A DNA stretch of 18,132 nucleotides. It comes from Spirochaetaceae bacterium (lineage in GTDB: Bacteria; Spirochaetota; Spirochaetia; SZUA-6; Fen-1364). Where the stretch lies: positions 1 to 18,132 of the forward strand of contig PMDT01000038.1 of the NCBI GenBank assembly GCA_003154555.1, given 5' to 3'. Of this stretch, positions 14,778-18,132 are shown piece after piece (positions within the stretch are counted from its first letter, which is position 1; each line of letters opens with the position of its first letter). A model generated the notes under the pieces. That model had not been told where the DNA came from, ran no database searches, and worked only from the letters and a program-made list of their open reading frames with translations. The position numbers and the translations under genes were made by a program.

Positions 14778-15881
14778 CTAGTTCGAGGGCCCGGCCGTCG
14801 GTGGCGTCGCCTTCAACACGATGCCTTCCGGCGCCTTGTCCTTGGACGCATCCGGCTTGCGGCCGGGCAGCAGCGTTTCACGCTCGCCGAACAGGTTGTA
14901 GACGTAGGTGAGGATGCGGTTCCGCATGGTGACGCTCGGCGGCGACGCCTGCATGTGCAGGAGCGAACGGTTCTTCTTCTGGTCGAAATTGAGCCCTTTC
15001 ACGATGCCGGACATCACGACGACGCTCTCCGCAATCGAAAACTGCAGTTTCACCGGCAGACCGACGCGTGCCTTGCCGCCGATGAGGATGGCTGCCCCGC
15101 CCTCAGAAACGTCCGCGAGCCGGCACCGCAGCCCGCGGGCTTCCTCGGGAATCTCATTGGTCGCGTCGATGGATTTCAGCGGGAAAAGCTCTGCGGGCAT
15201 ATCCGTTTCCACGCGGACCGAGTTGCGCTTCTGCGTGCGGATGAGGTTGTCGGAATGGGCGATGTGGAGGATGGGATACTTCTTTTCGATGAAATCCTCC
15301 ATGACTTTCGTCTGGAAGAAATACCCCGCATCTTCCGCGCGCCAGAAATAGATCCCGATCTTCTGGTTCTTCCACGAGAATCCATCGGGGAGCTTGGGTC
15401 CCTGGGGATGGGAGATTGCCATGTAGCGGGTCAGGTTTTCGACGATCAGCGCTCCAAAGGGGCCGAGGCCCGGAAGCGTGATCCGCAGGTGCTGCTTGGG
15501 CGTGAGCTTGCGGGAGCTCTTGATGCCCATCTTGTACTTGGGCTGATCGAACTCGACCCGCTTGCGCAGCTCGAAGAGCTTCGAAAGCAGGAGATTGTAT
15601 TCCGGCTCCTGTTCCTGGGATCGCGCGCGGTAGGTGATGATGATGCCCTTGATGGCCCGGTCGAGCTGCTTCATCGACCAGAAGAGGGCCGTGGGGTTTT
15701 CCAGCTTCGCCTCGATGGAGACCCTGCGGAGAAGATTGATCTCGTGGAAGACGAATCCCGCTTCCCGGCCTTTCAGATAGAACTGGAGCCACGGGAATCT
15801 GCCTCCCCCTGCCCTCCGCAGGAGGATGATCGCGAGAACAGCGATAAGCGCAATAGCGAGCAGAACAACGATGAGTATCAT
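14778..15881 (-). CDS. Membrane-anchored PilZ-domain (c-di-GMP receptor) protein
   Basis: A 367-residue protein with one N-terminal membrane helix (residues 2-21) followed by Arg-Arg, so the bulk is predicted cytoplasmic. A basic/helical domain (about 25-215) corresponds to the PilZN-type partner domain seen in spirochaetal PilZ proteins. The PilZ domain follows, with the c-di-GMP motif RNSVR (219-223) and DVSEGG (257-262), both intact. The tail is charged and disordered. PilZ proteins turn c-di-GMP levels into changes in motility, attachment or envelope synthesis. The start ATG 15881 puts the helix at the N terminus; a start at 15923 would add 14 polar residues. The ribosome binding site is weak. 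Divergent from the CPBP gene. Confidence 0.87.
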   Translation of the reverse strand: MILIVVLLAIALIAVLAIILLRRAGGGRFPWLQFYLKGREAGFVFHEINLLRRVSIEAKLENPTALFWSMKQLDRAIKGIIITYRARSQEQEPEYNLLLSKLFELRKRVEFDQPKYKMGIKSSRKLTPKQHLRITLPGLGPFGALIVENLTRYMAISHPQGPKLPDGFSWKNQKIGIYFWRAEDAGYFFQTKVMEDFIEKKYPILHIAHSDNLIRTQKRNSVRVETDMPAELFPLKSIDATNEIPEEARGLRCRLADVSEGGAAILIGGKARVGLPVKLQFSIAESVVVMSGIVKGLNFDQKKNRSLLHMQASPPSVTMRNRILTYVYNLFGERETLLPGRKPDASKDKAPEGIVLKATPPTAGPSN

Positions 15882-15946
15882 ATCCCGTCTGTTATTATCG
15901 TGAAAAAGCACATATATTTCCATACTATTATGCGGTCGGGTGTCAC
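15882..15946. promoter_or_regulatory. AT-rich divergent promoter region, PilZ and CPBP genes
   Basis: This short, unusually AT-rich patch in a GC-rich window must hold both promoters. For the minus strand, TGGAAA (15917-15922) and GATAAT (15894-15899) are 17 bases apart and would give a leader of only about six bases. For the plus strand, TATTAT (15926-15931) is the best -10, without a recognisable -35. Confidence 0.4.
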
Positions 15947-16651
15947 ATGAGCCGGTTCGGCGTCATGGGGGAGATTCTCCTCCTTTTTTTCACTTTCTTT
16001 CTTCCGGGGTATATCGGGCAGGTTTTCGGCGCGCCCGTCGGCCCCGCGACCACGACCCTGATGCTCCAGACGATCATCACCGGGGTGCCGCAGATACTGC
16101 TCATGGCATACGTGGCAGGGGCATTCGGTCGGGGCGCCGGAGCGCGGTGGGGATTTGTCCGGCCGCAGGCGCGCGACGCGCTGCGGACCCTGCTCCTGGT
16201 GGCAGGCTGCTTCGCCGTCATGACTCCGTTCGTCGTTGCGCTTCTGCTCCTGCCCCCGGAGTGGAGCAAAAGTCTCGGCAACGGGTTCCGCTGGGGACTT
16301 GAAAGCCCCGCGCAGCTTCCCCTGGCGCTTCTCTTCGGCCTCACGGTCGGCTACAGGGAAGAGTTTTTCTTCCGCGCCTATCTCCTTCAGCGCCTCGACG
16401 AGCTCAATTTTCCCGTGCCATACGCCGTGGCGGCGTCGACGGCCCTCTTCTGCGTGGGTCATATCTATGAAGGCGTCATGGGGATCCTCGTGGCGGCGAG
16501 CCTGGGCGTCCTCTTTGCCCTGGTCTACCAGCGATTGAAGAACCTTCATGTAATCGCGGTCGCGCACGGTCTGTACAACACGATTGTCCTCCTCCTCGGC
16601 CTTATTCTGCCGCGCGGATTGCCGCAAGCCTTCCAGGGACATATCTTCTGA
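15947..16651 (+). CDS. CPBP-family intramembrane metalloprotease (CaaX/Abi type)
   Basis: A 234-residue membrane protein with about six to eight hydrophobic segments. The CPBP motifs are complete: GYREEFFFRAY with catalytic Glu138-Glu139 and Arg143, then FCVGH with His172, and HVIAVAHGLYN with His207 and Asn211. These form the intramembrane glutamic-type active site of Rce1 relatives. Bacterial members act in prenyl-protein-like maturation, bacteriocin immunity or signal peptide clearance; the substrate here is unknown. The start ATG 15947 has only a weak GGTCGGG-like site. The stop is 2 bases before the next gene, so the two are probably co-translated. Confidence 0.88.
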   Translation: MSRFGVMGEILLLFFTFFLPGYIGQVFGAPVGPATTTLMLQTIITGVPQILLMAYVAGAFGRGAGARWGFVRPQARDALRTLLLVAGCFAVMTPFVVALLLLPPEWSKSLGNGFRWGLESPAQLPLALLFGLTVGYREEFFFRAYLLQRLDELNFPVPYAVAASTALFCVGHIYEGVMGILVAASLGVLFALVYQRLKNLHVIAVAHGLYNTIVLLLGLILPRGLPQAFQGHIF

Positions 16652-16653
16652 TC

Positions 16654-17286
16654 ATGAGAGCGCCGATCCTCCTTGCCGTCGCCGCTTCCGTTTTCCTGGG
16701 GCTCGCCTCCAGCGGGAGCCTTCTGGACGGCGCGGCAGCTGCAAGAACAGCTGCGGACGCCGCGGTTCAACCCGCCACGGGAACGCTGGCCTCAGTTTCC
16801 ACGAAGAGCCTTGCCGATGACCTGAAAAAGGCAGGCTTCGACCTTCCGAGCACCGACATCATGTCGGACGACTTCACCCTCCAGACCCTTGACGGAAAGA
16901 GCGTGAGCTTGTCGTCATACAAGGGGAAGGTCGTCATCCTGAGCTTCTGGGCGACATGGTGCGGCCCCTGCAAAGTCGAGATGCCATCCATGCAAAAACT
17001 TTACAACCAGATGAAGGCAAAAGGGCTCGAGATCGTAGCGGTGGACGTGGCAGAAGAGAAGTACAAGGTCAGCGACTTCATCAAGCAGTACGGTTATACC
17101 TTCCCGGTGCTCCTGGACAAGACAGGTGAGGTGAGCATGAGCGACATGTATTCAGCCGGTGCGATTCCCGCCAACTACGTCATCGACCGTAAAGGGAAGC
17201 TGCTCGCGAGGGTGGTCGGCGTCGGCGGCCCGGAATGGGATGGGGACCAGCGGGTGGCGCTTTTCGAAGAGCTCCTGAAGCAATAA
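16654..17286 (+). CDS. Exported TlpA-like thioredoxin-fold protein
   Basis: A 210-residue protein with an N-terminal hydrophobic segment (4-20), then an Ala/Thr-rich linker to about 66, and a thioredoxin-like domain of the TlpA/ResA/AhpC-TSA type. WCGPC is at 102-106 (Cys103, Cys106), and the conserved cis-Pro172 lies in GAIPANYVID. Such proteins reduce disulfides outside the cytoplasm, for example in cytochrome c or envelope-protein maturation. There is no lipobox, so the protein is either released or held by the uncleaved segment. It starts 2 bases after the CPBP stop without a Shine-Dalgarno, which implies translational coupling. Partner electron donors such as CcdA are not in the window. 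Confidence 0.92.
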   Translation: MRAPILLAVAASVFLGLASSGSLLDGAAAARTAADAAVQPATGTLASVSTKSLADDLKKAGFDLPSTDIMSDDFTLQTLDGKSVSLSSYKGKVVILSFWATWCGPCKVEMPSMQKLYNQMKAKGLEIVAVDVAEEKYKVSDFIKQYGYTFPVLLDKTGEVSMSDMYSAGAIPANYVIDRKGKLLARVVGVGGPEWDGDQRVALFEELLKQ

Positions 17287-17315
17287 GCATCGTTTCCAGA
17301 CCTTTTTCCTCCGCC

Positions 17316-17345
17316 TTTACACGCCGGGCGTCCTCATAGTATCAC
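17316..17345 (+). promoter_or_regulatory. candidate promoter of the oxoamine synthase gene
   Basis: TTTACA (17316-17321) and TATCAC (17340-17345) are separated by 18 bases, ahead of a leader of about 30 bases ending in AGGAGG (17368-17373). It is a moderate match, supported by the 94-base gap after the previous gene. Confidence 0.4.
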
Positions 17346-17380
17346 TATAGCCGAAATTCCCAAGGCGAGGAGGCCCGTGC

Positions 17381-18132
17381 GTGGACATTTTCGAGAAGTG
17401 CTACACGAAACAGCCATGGGATGAAGCCCAGGAGCGCGGTGTCTATCCCTATTTCATCCCGATCCAGGAAAGCCGCGGTTCGCATGTCGTCATGGAGGGC
17501 AAAGAGCTCATCATGGCGGGCTCCAACAACTACCTTGGCCTTTCGTGGGATCCCCGGGTGAAGGAAGCGGCGATCGAGGCGACACGGAAATGGGGCACGA
17601 GCTGCTCGGGCTCGCGGTTCCTCAACGGCACGCTCCAGCTCCACGAGGACCTTGAAATGCAGCTCGCCCGCTTCACCGGTCGCAAGAGGGCCCTCTGTTT
17701 CACGACCGGCTACCAGACGAACCTGGGGGCCATATCGGCCCTCGTCGGCAAGGACGAGCACATATTCTCCGACAAGCTGAACCATGCGTCGATCATGGAT
17801 GGCATCTTCCTGAGCTCGGGCATGCGGGGCAAGGTACGGCTCCATCGGTACCAGCACAACAACATGGAAAGCCTGGAGAAGTTCCTCGCCGAGGAGCAGA
17901 AGGACGCGCCCAAGCTGGTTGCCACGGACGGCGTTTTCAGCATGGAAGGGGACATCGTGAAGCTCCCCCGGCTGAAGGAGCTGTGCGTGAAGTACGGCGC
18001 GCGGCTGTATCTTGACGAGGCGCACGCGCTGGGCGTGCTCGGCAGGACGGGGCGCGGCACCGAGGAGCACTACGGGACCCCTGGCCTTGCTGATATCGTC
18101 ATGTGCACCTTCTCAAAGTCCTTCGGCGCCCT
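17381..18132 (+). CDS. PLP-dependent alpha-oxoamine synthase, serine palmitoyltransferase-like (partial)
   Basis: The 250 N-terminal residues are visible; the gene continues past the window. The GTG start has AGGAGG 7 bases upstream. The family joins an amino acid to an acyl-CoA with loss of CO2 (SPT, AONS/BioF, KBL, ALAS). Seen here: GSNNYLGL, GTSCSGSRFLNGT, H135 in NHASIMDG (PLP stacking), D212 and H215 in LDEAHALG, and Lys246 in TFSKSFGA as the Schiff-base lysine. The N-terminal GVYPYFIPI and the TFSKSF form favour serine palmitoyltransferase-like members over KBL or BioF. Substrate remains unproved from half a protein. Confidence 0.85.
   Translation, partial: MDIFEKCYTKQPWDEAQERGVYPYFIPIQESRGSHVVMEGKELIMAGSNNYLGLSWDPRVKEAAIEATRKWGTSCSGSRFLNGTLQLHEDLEMQLARFTGRKRALCFTTGYQTNLGAISALVGKDEHIFSDKLNHASIMDGIFLSSGMRGKVRLHRYQHNNMESLEKFLAEEQKDAPKLVATDGVFSMEGDIVKLPRLKELCVKYGARLYLDEAHALGVLGRTGRGTEEHYGTPGLADIVMCTFSKSFGA

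Noticed and set aside
13224..15950. 908-residue plus-strand open frame
   Set aside because: It lies antisense to the 5' part of comEC, the HEAT-like gene and the PilZ gene, all of which have signal or family motifs. Its product is Arg/Gly-rich without domains, typical of an antisense shadow in GC-rich DNA.

Overview
GC-rich chromosomal DNA, most likely from a free-living member of the Spirochaetota. The lineage call rests on FadL/UPF0164-like outer-membrane proteins in tandem, a membrane-anchored two-domain PilZ protein of the kind common in spirochaetes, a bactofilin with a disordered tail, and tRNA-Lys lacking an encoded CCA. It is an inference from gene content, not from a marker gene. I see no insertion sequence, prophage, CRISPR array or rRNA. 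The sequence is dense, ordinary chromosome with several short operons joined by ATGA overlaps.

Layout. 1-724: two minus-strand tRNA genes (Glu-UUC and Lys-UUU), each with a recognisable sigma70-type promoter, around a plus-strand gene for a 30-residue, extremely basic peptide. That gene and tRNA-Glu appear to fire divergently from one shared -35 palindrome. 789-4745 (minus): a four-gene run, lipoprotein / beta-barrel / lipoprotein / beta-barrel, which reads as a tandem duplication of a two-gene envelope module and is the least understood part of the window. 4839-7394 (minus): bactofilin, secreted TPR protein and an MtaB-type tRNA methylthiotransferase, from one promoter. 7515-8237 (minus): a TyrA-type dehydrogenase, divergent from 8342-9346 (plus): phosphate acetyltransferase. 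9468-11122 (plus): dapB-dapA, lysine/diaminopimelate synthesis, with overlapping ends. 11109-14690 (minus): a secreted HEAT-like protein, a short ComEC and RsmA, convergent with dapA and overlapping its 3' end. 14778-15881 (minus): PilZ protein, divergent from 15947-17286 (plus): a CPBP-family membrane protease and a TlpA-like thioredoxin. 17381-end (plus): an alpha-oxoamine synthase, most like serine palmitoyltransferase, cut by the window edge just after its PLP lysine.

Functionally the window mixes housekeeping (tRNAs, RsmA, MtaB, DapA/B, TyrA, Pta) with cell-envelope genes (two lipoprotein-barrel pairs, bactofilin, secreted TPR and HEAT proteins, ComEC, CPBP protease, TlpA, possible sphingolipid synthesis). 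The best candidate for an undescribed system is the duplicated lipoprotein/beta-barrel module at 789-4745. The small basic peptide at 207-299 is the second.
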